63,015 nucleotides of DNA, from contig NZ_LQMT02000002.1 in assembly GCF_001620365.2 (NCBI RefSeq), positions 1 to 63,015 of the forward strand, given 5' to 3'. Each line of letters starts with the position of its first letter. The first letter of the stretch is position 1. Origin of the DNA: Amycolatopsis keratiniphila subsp. keratiniphila. Lineage in GTDB: Bacteria > Actinomycetota > Actinomycetes > Mycobacteriales > Pseudonocardiaceae. This document shows, in pieces, positions 27,390 through 35,864 of the stretch. The position numbers were made by a program, and so were the translations under genes. Below the pieces are notes generated by a model. That model had not been told where the DNA came from. It saw only the letters and a list, made by a program, of their open reading frames with translations, and did not search any database.

Positions 27390-28525
27390 CCGACATCGTC
27401 GTCCCCAAGCTCAACAACAACGACCTCTCCTACACCCTGATCGACTGGCTGGTGCCCAGCGGAACCGCCGCCAGCTACGGGGACGCCATCGCCGAGATCG
27501 AGACCTCCAAGGCAACCCACGAAATCACCTGCCCCAGCGACGGCGTCGTGCTGCACACCATCGAGGCCGGGACCGAATGCACCAGCGGCGACATCATCGG
27601 CCGCGTCACCGACCCGGCCACCATGCCGGACGAGCCACTGCCCGTACCGGCACAACGGAAGCAGACCGCTGACACCTCGGTCATCACCGCGCCCGCGCTG
27701 GCCCGCGCCACCGAACTGGGCATCCCCGAAGAGCGGCTGCTCGCACTGGGCAAACCCGTGATTCGATCCGCAGACGTCGACAGTATGGCCGAACACGCCG
27801 ACGTGGGCGGCGAGCAGCAGGCGCACCGGTTTTCCCGCAACCAGCGGGCCGTCGCCGCCGTGGTCGCCCTGTCCCACCAGACCATCCCCGCGGCCTTCGC
27901 CACAGTCACCGTCCGCGTCGAAGAGGCGCTGGCCACCGCGCGCCATCTCACCAAGCACAGCACCCAGTTCGTCGGGCTGCCCGACCTGCTCGTCAAAGCA
28001 CTCGCCGTGCAACGCCGGGCGCACCCTCTGCTGTTCGCCACCCGCGTCGACGACCACACCGCCACCCTCGCGGCCAACGCCGATATCGGCGTCACCCTCG
28101 ACCTCGGCCACGGGCTCTACATCCCGGTCGTGCCCGACGCCGAGAACCTCACCTGCCCGCAGATCGCCGAAACCCTAGCCGGATACAAGACCAAAGCCCT
28201 CGACGGCAGCTTCGCCACGACCGACCTGGACGGCGCGAACATCGTGCTGTCACTGCACAACGACCCCGACATCGTCCTCGCCGGACCGATCGTCCACCCC
28301 GGCCACACCTGCGCGGTCACGCTGGCAGGCACCCGCACCGAACTCACCCTCACCCCCGAGGGCGCGCCCCTGCCGCAACAGGTCGCCACGATCAGCCTCA
28401 CCTATGACCACCGCGTCGTGAACGGCCGCGACGCCACCGGTTTCCTGCGCGACCTGAAGAACACCCTCGAAACACCCACCACACCTGCCCTCACCACGAC
28501 GCCCCTGGAGGCCGGCAGCTCATGA
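27386..28525 (+). CDS. Dihydrolipoyl acyltransferase (E2) with single lipoyl domain
   Basis: This E2 carries an N-terminal lipoyl domain with Lys42 in ETSKATHEI, a short linker and peripheral-subunit-binding-like segment (APALARATELGIPEERL), and a C-terminal acyltransferase domain ending with the catalytic motif DHRVVNGRDA (His342, Asp349 region). At 379 residues it is compact. I chose the ATG at 27386 because it overlaps the E1-beta stop; a long upstream frame is spurious. Housekeeping E2s deliver acyl groups to CoA. Here, translational coupling with a carrier protein suggests delivery to the phosphopantetheine arm of the ACP, as described for two-carbon unit loading in naphthyridinomycin/quinocarcin-type pathways. 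That acceptor is inferred. Confidence 0.92.
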   Translation: MTDIVVPKLNNNDLSYTLIDWLVPSGTAASYGDAIAEIETSKATHEITCPSDGVVLHTIEAGTECTSGDIIGRVTDPATMPDEPLPVPAQRKQTADTSVITAPALARATELGIPEERLLALGKPVIRSADVDSMAEHADVGGEQQAHRFSRNQRAVAAVVALSHQTIPAAFATVTVRVEEALATARHLTKHSTQFVGLPDLLVKALAVQRRAHPLLFATRVDDHTATLAANADIGVTLDLGHGLYIPVVPDAENLTCPQIAETLAGYKTKALDGSFATTDLDGANIVLSLHNDPDIVLAGPIVHPGHTCAVTLAGTRTELTLTPEGAPLPQQVATISLTYDHRVVNGRDATGFLRDLKNTLETPTTPALTTTPLEAGSS

Positions 28526-29646
28526 ACTGGACACGCCCCGCACTCACCACCCCCGACGAACGCAAGGACTTCGCCGACATGGTCGCCCTCTGCGGCCTCA
28601 CCCCCGACACCTACCGCGTAACCAACGACTCCCAGCACACCACCGTCGAATACACCGTGACCGACGACCACGACCGGCAACGCATCGACGGTCTGCTCGA
28701 CCAGGCCTACCAACGAGCCACCGTCGACCACACCGAACCAGCCAAGGTCCTGCTCGACATGCTGGACACACCACGCCCGGCCCGCTCCACCGGCGACGAC
28801 CAGTTCATCCCCATCCGGCCAGGGGTCTGGGCCGGGCGGGCCGCGGTCGCCGAACTGCTACGCCGCCTCGACACCCTCTTCCTCGGCATCAACCTGAAGC
28901 AGGGCGCCGAGGAATACAGCGTCCCGCACCTCATTCCGTGGGACTCGCTGCAGCGAGCCGGCTACGTCGCCGCGTTCCCGCAGCATCTGACCGCCTGCTA
29001 TAACGTCCGGCCCGACCTCGACTCCGTCGACCGCCTCGGCGCCACCACCACCCTCGACGCCGCCGACGAACTCCTGCAACCCCAGGACCTCTGCCTGTCA
29101 CCGGCGGCCTGCTACCACGTCTACCCTCTGTTCGCCGGCCAGGACGTCGGCTCCGGGAAGCTCGTCACCGCCGTGGCGCACTGCAGCAGGCGTGAACTCG
29201 CCTGGACCCCCAAACCCATCCGCTTCCACTCCTTCCGCATGCGCGAGATCATCTTCATCGGCTCCCGCACCCAAACTCTCGCCTTCCGCGACCGGCAGCT
29301 CGACCTGTGCATGGATCTCATGCGCGACATCGGTCTCCCCTGCCGGATCGTGCAAGCCACCGACCCCTTCTTCACCACCAGTCGAGACGCCCGAATCGCG
29401 CTGCAGAACGCACTCGATCTCAAATACGAGATCGTCGCCCGCGACGCCGACGACAACGACTTCGCCGTCGGCTCCGCCAACTTCCACTTCGACCACATCG
29501 GCCGGGCCTTCGACCTCACCGCCGAGAACAAGCCAGCCCAAAGCTCCTGCATGGCCTTCGGTCTCGACCGCTGGGCACACTGGATCCTCTCCCACTGCGG
29601 CCCGAATCCCGATCACTGGCCCGCACCCCTCCAAACCCCACGATGA
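28522..29646 (+). CDS. Amino acid:[carrier protein] ligase (SerRS-like class II)
   Basis: This protein resembles the truncated seryl-tRNA-synthetase homologues that activate glycine or alanine and load it on small carrier proteins instead of tRNA. The 374-residue sequence lacks the SerRS tRNA-binding arm and has the class II catalytic motifs: motif 2 FHSFRMREIIFIGS and motif 3 AFGLDRWAHWIL (Arg350). Three probable zinc ligands match the atypical SerRS/aaCP ligase set: Cys197 (ACYHVYP), Glu242 (MREI) and Cys343 (SSCMAFG). It overlaps the E2 gene by ATGA. The operon's ACP is the obvious partner. Which amino acid is used is unknown. Confusion with a true SerRS is unlikely because of length and motif spacing. 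Confidence 0.85.
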   Translation: MNWTRPALTTPDERKDFADMVALCGLTPDTYRVTNDSQHTTVEYTVTDDHDRQRIDGLLDQAYQRATVDHTEPAKVLLDMLDTPRPARSTGDDQFIPIRPGVWAGRAAVAELLRRLDTLFLGINLKQGAEEYSVPHLIPWDSLQRAGYVAAFPQHLTACYNVRPDLDSVDRLGATTTLDAADELLQPQDLCLSPAACYHVYPLFAGQDVGSGKLVTAVAHCSRRELAWTPKPIRFHSFRMREIIFIGSRTQTLAFRDRQLDLCMDLMRDIGLPCRIVQATDPFFTTSRDARIALQNALDLKYEIVARDADDNDFAVGSANFHFDHIGRAFDLTAENKPAQSSCMAFGLDRWAHWILSHCGPNPDHWPAPLQTPR

Positions 29647-29788
29647 GCGTCGTCGATACGTGACCTCGCTGGTGCTCAGGAGCCGAGCCGGTCCGAACGT
29701 CCGCAGGCGATGCCCCCACGGAAATCCAGGTGAGGTGTCGAGGCGACACACCAGCCTGATTCTTCGTGCGATTCGCACCAAGTCCGAA

Positions 29789-29854
29789 ACCGCCGTTCCT
29801 GTCGGTCTCGCATCAGCGTTCTCCGCTGGTGTGGAACCGCACAGGGACGGCGGT
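29789..29854. promoter_or_regulatory. Imperfect inverted repeat before the FkbM gene
   Basis: ACCGCCGTTCCTGT at 29789-29802 pairs with ACAGGGACGGCGGT at 29841-29854 (13 of 14 positions) around a 38-nt loop. A smaller perfect hairpin GTGTCG-AGG-CGACAC sits upstream at 29734-29748. Together they fill the 250-bp gap after the ligase gene and could be a terminator plus a regulatory leader for the methyltransferase gene. Confidence 0.45.
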
Positions 29855-29898
29855 CACATACAGCGTTGAGCACGACCGACAAAGGGAAGGGGTCCTCG

Positions 29899-30837
29899 GT
29901 GAGCCTGGCATATCTGCGAAGCGACGCCGACCGCGCCTTCGATATCAGTCTCAACCGCGTCCTGGCGCGAGAGGTCCTCAGTTGCGGCCGAGATGCGATC
30001 CAGGCGGCTTACCGCGCTCAGGGCACCAGCCGGGTCACTGGTCCATATTGGATGATCCGCCGCTTCCTCGGGGCGGCAGGCACTCTGCTGGCCACCGATC
30101 GGCCGCTGCTGATGAGCTGGCACACTCCGGCCGGCGCGGCTCAGGTCTGCCTGCGTCAGAACCAGAGCGACTTGCTGATCCTGTGGCAGGTGTTCCTGCG
30201 CCGGTTCTACGAACTCGGCGCACACTATCGTCTCGGCGAAGACATCGACACCCTCGACACCATCGTGGACCTGGGTGGCAACACCGGCCTGGCCGCCGCT
30301 TACCTCACCGCACGGTATCGACCGAAGACGCTGCTGACGGTCGAGCCCATCCCGGAGAATCTCGCCGTGCTGCGGCGCAATGCCGCATTGTCCGGAATGG
30401 ACTGGCTCGTCGAACCGGCAGCAGTCACAGGCACGACCGGTACCGCCGACTTCACGGTGAGCGCCTTCTGGGATACCTGCACCGCGGTCCCGGCGGTTGC
30501 CGACCTACGACGCAGCCGCCCATACCGGCCCGAGAACCTCCTTGCCCGCCCCAGCATCCAAGTCCCGGCCATCACAATGGAAACCCTGCTCCAAAGGCAC
30601 GGCATCGACCACGTCGACTTGCTCAAGGTCGACATCGAAGGCAGCGAACTCGACGTCTTCGCCGACACAGCGCCATGGATGAACCGGGTGGACCGCATCG
30701 TGCTCGAAATACACGACAAGTACATCGACGGCCATCGGGTCCGGAACACCTTGCGCCGCGCCGGATTCCGGCAAATCCCACCACGGGTACCCGAGCCCGC
30801 GGGCTTCAACCCAGTCGAGCTCTACTTCAAGCACTAA
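29899..30837 (+). CDS. FkbM-family SAM-dependent methyltransferase
   Basis: This is a probable O-methyltransferase of the FkbM family. The glycine-rich SAM site reads IVDLGGNTGLAAAYL, followed by the acidic LLTVEPIPEN and, further on, HVDLLKVDIEGSELDVF, the FkbM hallmark. I chose the GTG at 29899, seven bases after GGGAAGGGG; a TTG at 29866 is an alternative. Length about 312 residues. It lies downstream of the carrier-protein operon in the same direction and may methylate the released product or a bound intermediate. It converges on the DyP gene. Confidence 0.85.
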   Translation: MSLAYLRSDADRAFDISLNRVLAREVLSCGRDAIQAAYRAQGTSRVTGPYWMIRRFLGAAGTLLATDRPLLMSWHTPAGAAQVCLRQNQSDLLILWQVFLRRFYELGAHYRLGEDIDTLDTIVDLGGNTGLAAAYLTARYRPKTLLTVEPIPENLAVLRRNAALSGMDWLVEPAAVTGTTGTADFTVSAFWDTCTAVPAVADLRRSRPYRPENLLARPSIQVPAITMETLLQRHGIDHVDLLKVDIEGSELDVFADTAPWMNRVDRIVLEIHDKYIDGHRVRNTLRRAGFRQIPPRVPEPAGFNPVELYFKH

Positions 30838-31024
30838 TTGCTAGGGTGAGAAAGTCTGCTCGCTCTTGGCTCCGTACCTGACTTTGGCAAGTGAAACAGC
30901 TCCGGTGCGACGATCTGGTCGTCCTCGCAGACGTGGTGAGCGCGTGACATTCCGCTTGACCTCGCCTCGTTCCAGAGTTTCTTGTGGTCAAACCGCCTTA
31001 GTCGTTGACTAGCGCTCGATCGAC

Positions 31025-31058
31025 GATCACAGCACCGGCGCACGAGCTGCCGGTGATC
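31025..31058. terminator. Bidirectional terminator-like inverted repeat
   Basis: CACCGGC (31033-31039) pairs with GCCGGTG (31049-31055), and the flanks GATCAC/GTGATC (31025-31030 and 31053-31058) allow an alternative stem. It lies between the convergent FkbM (+) and DyP (-) genes, where a shared terminator is expected. The rest of 30838-31090 shows nothing coding. Confidence 0.5.
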
Positions 31059-31090
31059 GTAAGCCTGAACGCCGTACCAGCAGGAAAGTG

Positions 31091-32296
31091 TCAGTGTGGC
31101 GCGGCCATCAGGCGTGATGCGTACCAGTCATCGGTGTCGCGGAGACCTGGGAGAGTGTAGAAGTAGCCACCGCCGATCGGGGTGAGCAGGGTGGCGAGGC
31201 GTTCACCGTCGAGGCGGGTCTGGATGGGTTCGTACTGCTGCTGGATGTCCTTTTGGTAGCAGCAGAACGCGACGCCGAGGTCGTGGGTCGCGGTGTGGTC
31301 GAGGGCGCGGTCGTAGTTGTAGCCGCGGCGCAGGATGCGCTGGTGGTCGGTCTCGGGAGTGCGGGGATTGGCGAGACGCGCATGGGAATCCAGCGGCGTG
31401 ACGCGTCCGTGTGGATCGCCTGTGTAATCGGGTGTCTCACGTTCCCCGCCGCCGCTCAACGGCGCGCCGGTGTCGTGGCGCCGTCCGAAGCCGTGTTCCT
31501 GTTCGGCGCGGGTCATCCGGTCCCACGGTTCGAGGTTCATCCGGATGATGCGGAGGACCTGGTAGGTGCCGCCGACCGCCCAGCCGGGTTCGTGGCCGTC
31601 GCCGTCGACCCAGACGAAGCGGTCCATCTCCGCCGTGCTGGCTGGGTCCGGGTTTTCGATGCCGTCCTTGAAACCCATGAGGTTGCGCTGCACCCCGGTC
31701 GGCCGCGGTGGGTTGAGAAACCCGTCGATGCTCCAGCGCGCGGTGATCTGGTCGCCGAGGTGCCGGGTGATGTCGCGGAGCGCGGCCAGGACGGTGTCGT
31801 GGTGATCGGCGCACAGCTGCAGTGACAGATCCCCGTGGCAACGAGCGGGGTCGAGCCTGTCGTGCGGGAACGCGCGCATCGGGGTGAGACCGAGGGGTTT
31901 ATGGCTGGCCAGGCCGTAGCGATGGTCGAACAGGGACGCGCCCACCCCGACGGTGACGGTGAGGTGGTCCGCGGCGGGGTTCGGGCCGAGCATGCCGCCG
32001 CTGTCCTCGGCGCCCGCGGTGGTGAGGGCGCGGGCACGGCCGGTGAGCGTCCGCAGCAGGCGCTCCAGTTCGGCGCGGCCGGTGGCGCGCACGTCGAACG
32101 CGGCGAACAGGCCTGCCGGTTGTTGTGGTGTCACCACGCCGGCCTGGTGTCGTCCGTGGAACGCCACCGGCTCCGTGGTGGACCGCGCTCGCGCTTCGGT
32201 CGAGGTGATGGCCGGAAGTGCTGCGGCGCCCGCCGTGGCCACGAGGCCTTGCAGGAATCGTCGACGCCTATGTCCGGAAGTGTACTGCTGGGGCAC
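31091..32296 (-). CDS. DyP-type haem peroxidase, Tat-exported
   Basis: This is a dye-decolourising peroxidase. The 401-residue preprotein begins with a twin-arginine signal (HRRRRFLQGLVATAGAAALPA, residues 9-29), so it is folded with haem in the cytoplasm and exported. The diagnostic GxxDG motif is GFKDGIENP with catalytic Asp211. Downstream HARLANPR (haem-ligand His) and RILRRGYNYD (distal Arg) are present, and the protein ends with the usual TLPGLRDTDDWYASRLM. It is the EfeB/DyP-A type, but no EfeU or EfeO genes accompany it. The nitric oxide synthase gene is 28 bp upstream on the same strand, so the two form an operon. Export plus NO or nitrite suggests nitration or oxidation chemistry outside the cell; that role is inferred. 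Confidence 0.93.
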   Translation of the reverse strand: MPQQYTSGHRRRRFLQGLVATAGAAALPAITSTEARARSTTEPVAFHGRHQAGVVTPQQPAGLFAAFDVRATGRAELERLLRTLTGRARALTTAGAEDSGGMLGPNPAADHLTVTVGVGASLFDHRYGLASHKPLGLTPMRAFPHDRLDPARCHGDLSLQLCADHHDTVLAALRDITRHLGDQITARWSIDGFLNPPRPTGVQRNLMGFKDGIENPDPASTAEMDRFVWVDGDGHEPGWAVGGTYQVLRIIRMNLEPWDRMTRAEQEHGFGRRHDTGAPLSGGGERETPDYTGDPHGRVTPLDSHARLANPRTPETDHQRILRRGYNYDRALDHTATHDLGVAFCCYQKDIQQQYEPIQTRLDGERLATLLTPIGGGYFYTLPGLRDTDDWYASRLMAAPH

Positions 32297-32324
32297 GGTT
32301 GACAGTCCTTTCAGGACAGTTCGG

Positions 32325-33536
32325 CTACCACGGTGTGCGCGCGACGAACGCCGGGCGTAGATCCGCGGGGACGGGGTCGTAGTAACGGTGGAACACCGGC
32401 GTGGCCGAACCGGAGATCGGCGGAACGGTCCAGCTCCAGTCTGTGGGCACGGTCCGCCCCGCGCGGCGCTCGCGGTCCAGATGCTGCAGGAAGCGGCGGC
32501 TCTCGGTGTGGTGATCGCCCATCGTGACCCCGGCGGCGCGGAAGGAGTGCAGGACGGCCAGGTTCAGCTCCACCAGCGCGCGGTCACGCCACAGGCTCGC
32601 GTCGGTGCCGATGTCCAGGCCGAGCCGCTCGGCGATGGCGGGGAGCAGGTGATAGCGGTGTTCGTCGCCGAGATTGCGCGCCCCCACCTCGGTGACGACA
32701 TACCAGCCGTTCTGCGGCGCGCTCGGATAGCACACGCCGCCGATCTCCAAAGCGAGATGCGACACCGCGGCCACCGTGTACCAGCGTGCTCCGAGCCCGG
32801 CGAACCAGCGGTAGACCGGATGCGTGATCGGAACCTCGACCACGGCGCCGGGCGGCAAGCCGAACCAGCGCACCGCGGCCGCCGGCTCCGGCTGGATCAG
32901 CAAAGGCAACGGGGTGAACCGGTCGACCGAAGCAGTCCATCCCGCGGCACGCGCACGGTCGGTCAGCGCGGCGTTGCGCGGATCGCCCCGCCAGGTCTTC
33001 TCTCCTGTGCGGACGCCGGCGTACCGGATCAGCTGCTCGGACAGGATCCGTGGCCCCGGACGGCCGGGACGGTCCGGCGCGAACACCGACACGATCGACC
33101 GGATCCGGCCGCCATTGTGTGCCTGCTTCAAGTGGGCGACGCACTCCGCGGCGATCTGCTCGGGCTCGCGGACATGCCGCAGATCCCGGACGACGAGGCT
33201 CTGCCAGTACAGCCTGCCCAGGCACCGCCCCGCGTTGCGCCATGCCACCTTCGTCCCGAACCGCAACTCCTCGGGGGTATGCGTGTAGGTACCGGTCTCG
33301 TCGATCTCCTCGATCACTCGCCGGATCCGCGGCTCCGGCGTCTCCGCCGGCGCACATTCGCGGTAGTACTGCCGAATGAACGCCACCGCCGAAGCGGGAT
33401 CGGCGGTCCCGTCCACCACCGCCTGCACCGGCTCGGCACCCGGGGCCAGAGTGCCCGCGGGCCACATTCCGGGCCCGGCCGTGACCGGGCACCGGGAATG
33501 CGGAATCCGCAGCTCCTCTTGCCGAGCAACCATCAA
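32325..33536 (-). CDS. nos: Bacterial nitric oxide synthase oxygenase
   Basis: The 403-residue protein is a bacterial NOS oxygenase domain without an attached reductase. It contains the haem-thiolate Cys105 in WRNAGRCLGRLYW, the substrate-binding Glu283 in GWYVVTEVGARNLGDEHRY, and the helix near the pterin site. It would convert L-arginine to citrulline and NO using a borrowed flavodoxin- or ferredoxin-type reductase. Start is the first of two consecutive ATGs. A DyP peroxidase gene follows at 28 bp. In other actinomycetes a NOS supplies NO for a P450 that nitrates tryptophan; no P450 is present here. Within this element the pairing with an exported peroxidase is the notable context. Confidence 0.96.
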   Translation of the reverse strand: MMVARQEELRIPHSRCPVTAGPGMWPAGTLAPGAEPVQAVVDGTADPASAVAFIRQYYRECAPAETPEPRIRRVIEEIDETGTYTHTPEELRFGTKVAWRNAGRCLGRLYWQSLVVRDLRHVREPEQIAAECVAHLKQAHNGGRIRSIVSVFAPDRPGRPGPRILSEQLIRYAGVRTGEKTWRGDPRNAALTDRARAAGWTASVDRFTPLPLLIQPEPAAAVRWFGLPPGAVVEVPITHPVYRWFAGLGARWYTVAAVSHLALEIGGVCYPSAPQNGWYVVTEVGARNLGDEHRYHLLPAIAERLGLDIGTDASLWRDRALVELNLAVLHSFRAAGVTMGDHHTESRRFLQHLDRERRAGRTVPTDWSWTVPPISGSATPVFHRYYDPVPADLRPAFVARTPW

Positions 33537-34040
33537 CCCACCCCTCCACCGCCCGAAACCCGGATTCCGAATGATCTTGAAAGGCGCGCCGCCGATGAGC
33601 CATTCCAGTCACCCCATCGAGCGAGCCGGCCCTCAAGCAGTCAAAGTCCAGATCAGACGGCACGATGACCGGCTGCCCGCCAACTCAGGTCGTCGAGTCA
33701 GACGGTCGAACGCTGAGCTGCTGATGAGTCCCCATCGAGGTTGCGGAGTTGGCAGAAAGGCTGGTTACCGGTGACCTTGCGCGTCGATCGCGTACGGTTT
33801 GCCTCCAGCCTGTCGAGCACCCCGCCTAGGTCGCGTTCGACCACTCGAACGGGGCGTCGACAACACGCTCGACGTGTTGCGAGGCTGTCAGGTGGACCGC
33901 CAGCGGAGCCACATCACCGTCTGAGGACAGCCCGGATCGCCGGATTCAGATGCTGGAGTCCCGAGTAGACCGTTGTGCGAAACCAGGCATGCCCCGACGC
34001 TGACTCGATGAGACGGCGGCTATCAGACGGAGACCCGTAT
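33537..34040. other. Intergenic stretch between nos and the SGNH gene
   Basis: This divergent 500-bp spacer contains no gene I can support. Short Arg/Ser-rich frames (for example around 33741-33968) lack ribosome sites and family resemblance. It must carry the nos-dyp promoter on the minus strand. Confidence 0.4.
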
Positions 34041-34883
34041 ATGAGACTAGGTAGTGCGCTGATCGCGGCCGCGCTGGCGCTGACCGTGACCGTCGGCGCC
34101 GGATCCGCATCGGCTGCCACGGCCGGGGCGGTGAAGTATGTCGCGCTCGGAGACTCGTCGGTGGCAGGGCCCGGGATTTTGCCCCAGGATTTCTCGCCTT
34201 GTCTGCGGTCGACCCGGAACTGGCCGAACGTGGTCGCACAGCGACTCGGCGCGGAGTTGACCGACGTGAGCTGCAACGCCGCGACGATCGACGACATGGC
34301 GGGCAGGCAACTCGGGTTCGTCGCGCCCCAGTACGAAGCGTTGCGGCCGGACACCGACCTGGTCACGATCACCGTCGGCGCCAACGACATCGGACTCGGC
34401 TTCGTGGTGCCGTCCTGCTACAACGCGCTCCCACAGCCGATCGGATCCTCCTGCAAGGCCCGCTACACCGCGGGCGGCGTGGACCAGTTGGCCGGGCGGA
34501 TCGCCGCGATCGCCCCCAGGGTCGGCGCGGTCCTCGATGAGATCCACCGCCGCTCGCCCGGCGCCCTGGTCGTCGTGGTCAGCTACGCCACCTACTTCAA
34601 GCCGGGCGGCTGCTACCCCAAGGAACTGATCTGGGGCGTCGACGCCGACTACCTGCAAGCGACCTGGGACCGATTGCACGCCACACTCGCCGCACAAGCC
34701 GGATCGCACAACGCGGAGTTCGTCGATGTCCGCACACCCAGCATGGGTCACGGCATCTGCGAGAGCATCGCGGAGAAATGGATGGAAGGCACCCTGCCGA
34801 CCTCGCCGGCCACCCCGTTCCATCCCAACGCGACAGGCATGGCGCGGACCGGTGCCGTCGTGGCGGCCGCGATCGGGGCATGA
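34041..34883 (+). CDS. Secreted SGNH/GDSL hydrolase (lipase-like)
   Basis: From the ATG at 34041 the 280-residue protein starts with a signal peptide (MRLGSALIAAALALTVTVGA, cleavage near ASA-A). The mature part shows the SGNH blocks: GDSSVAG with nucleophile Ser39, a Gly-containing block II, Asn in VGANDIG and the catalytic His in PFHPNATGM. It resembles Streptomyces secreted lipases/phospholipase-like enzymes with three disulphides (Cys at PCLRS, SCYNA, GGCYP). It is the outermost enzyme gene in the right part of the element. A role in tailoring the exported product is possible but unsupported. Confidence 0.9.
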   Translation: MRLGSALIAAALALTVTVGAGSASAATAGAVKYVALGDSSVAGPGILPQDFSPCLRSTRNWPNVVAQRLGAELTDVSCNAATIDDMAGRQLGFVAPQYEALRPDTDLVTITVGANDIGLGFVVPSCYNALPQPIGSSCKARYTAGGVDQLAGRIAAIAPRVGAVLDEIHRRSPGALVVVVSYATYFKPGGCYPKELIWGVDADYLQATWDRLHATLAAQAGSHNAEFVDVRTPSMGHGICESIAEKWMEGTLPTSPATPFHPNATGMARTGAVVAAAIGA

Positions 34884-34983
34884 CACCGCACCGATACGAA
34901 CCTGCTCGCGCACACGCTGAGAGCTCACCGGGTACGGGACTGTTGCCGACGGGATCGGCGACGGGACTCGTGGCAAGGGAAGG

Positions 34984-35331
34984 TCAGTAGTTGAAGTCCG
35001 ATGCGTCGACGGGTACCACCGGAGACCAAGGATTGTCGTGCATCGCGTCATCGGCGATGGCGGTGCCGTGGAACCAGCCGTGTGTATCGTCCGCCGGGGT
35101 GGTCTTCCGCGCATCGATGTAATCCAGGTGCAGCCACGACCAGACCTGATCTGGCGGGCAGGACCCGGTCCGCCCGCTCAGGTCGCCGACCACGTCGGCC
35201 ATCCGGCGGACGAACCCCGTGGAGTCCTGCAGCGAGAGTGGCTCCGCGAGAATCCTGCCAGAAGACGGAGTCGTGCTCAGCGCTGCGTGATGGTGTCGCG
35301 GTGCCAGCGTCGCGTTTGGCGTGACCGCCAA
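34984..35331 (-). CDS. Small hypothetical protein, possibly a fragment
   Basis: The frame encodes 115 residues. The C-terminal half has protein-like character (VWSWLHLDYIDARKTTPADD, then HGWFHGTAIADDAMHDNPW), whereas the first 40 residues are less convincing. An internal ATG at 35202 would give a 72-residue product. No family is recognised. It may be the tail of a larger decayed gene. Confidence 0.35.
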   Translation of the reverse strand: MAVTPNATLAPRHHHAALSTTPSSGRILAEPLSLQDSTGFVRRMADVVGDLSGRTGSCPPDQVWSWLHLDYIDARKTTPADDTHGWFHGTAIADDAMHDNPWSPVVPVDASDFNY

Positions 35332-35529
35332 CCGATCGGGCGGTTCCCCTCCTTGCTACTGGGACGAGCTCACGGTTGCGTCACCATCTCGGCCAGGCAG
35401 CCCTCGGTGACGAATCCTGCAGCTTCGGATACGTGCACTGCACCATTAGACTTGTTGCGCTCTCTGCCCTTGCCGGTCAGGAACTCGAGCATCAGTCGGT
35501 GTGTCAGGCTCGCGAACCGGTCGTCCCGC

Positions 35530-35694
35530 GGGCAGACGAAGTTCCGGCCAGTGAAGCCCGATGTGGCGCTGGAGGTCGAAGTCGAGGCCTCCGTCGCGAA
35601 GTTCACCAACCGGCTGCGGCCCAGGGTGCACCGGTTACGGCCCGACCTGGCCGCGACGGACCTCGACTCCTGGCTACACCTGCCGCAGTGTTGA
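35530..35694 (+). pseudogene. ATP-dependent DNA ligase C-terminal remnant
   Basis: About 54 residues ending at the stop 35692-35694 read FRPVKPDVALEVEVEAS and FTNRLRPRVHRLRPDLAATDL. This resembles the end of the OB-fold domain of actinobacterial ATP-dependent DNA ligases (the pattern RPV-PxxVVEV ... RPxxHRLRPD). Nothing upstream in frame continues the ligase. I treat it as a fragment. A competing minus-strand frame over 35370-35530 also looks partly coding, so the identity is tentative. The remaining 35332-35529 and 35695-35864 show nothing supported. Confidence 0.4.
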
Positions 35695-35864
35695 ACGCTG
35701 AGGACGATGACGGGTCGCCGCGACGAGTTAGGCGGCTCACTGCCCGCGCGGACGGTGAGCCCACACGATGAGGTGACTTTGCGCTGCTGTTTGATCATTG
35801 TGCGATACAAGCTGGAAGGCTGTGTCCGCGCGCTTTCTGCGCGAACTCTGCTGAAAGGACAAGA

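Noticed and set aside
28522..29646. Seryl-tRNA synthetase
   Set aside because: It lacks the N-terminal tRNA-binding arm, is too short, and sits in a carrier-protein operon; the SerRS-like aaCP ligase assignment fits better.
33741..33968. Arg/Ser-rich frame upstream of the SGNH hydrolase
   Set aside because: No start context, no family resemblance, and composition typical of random high-GC frames.
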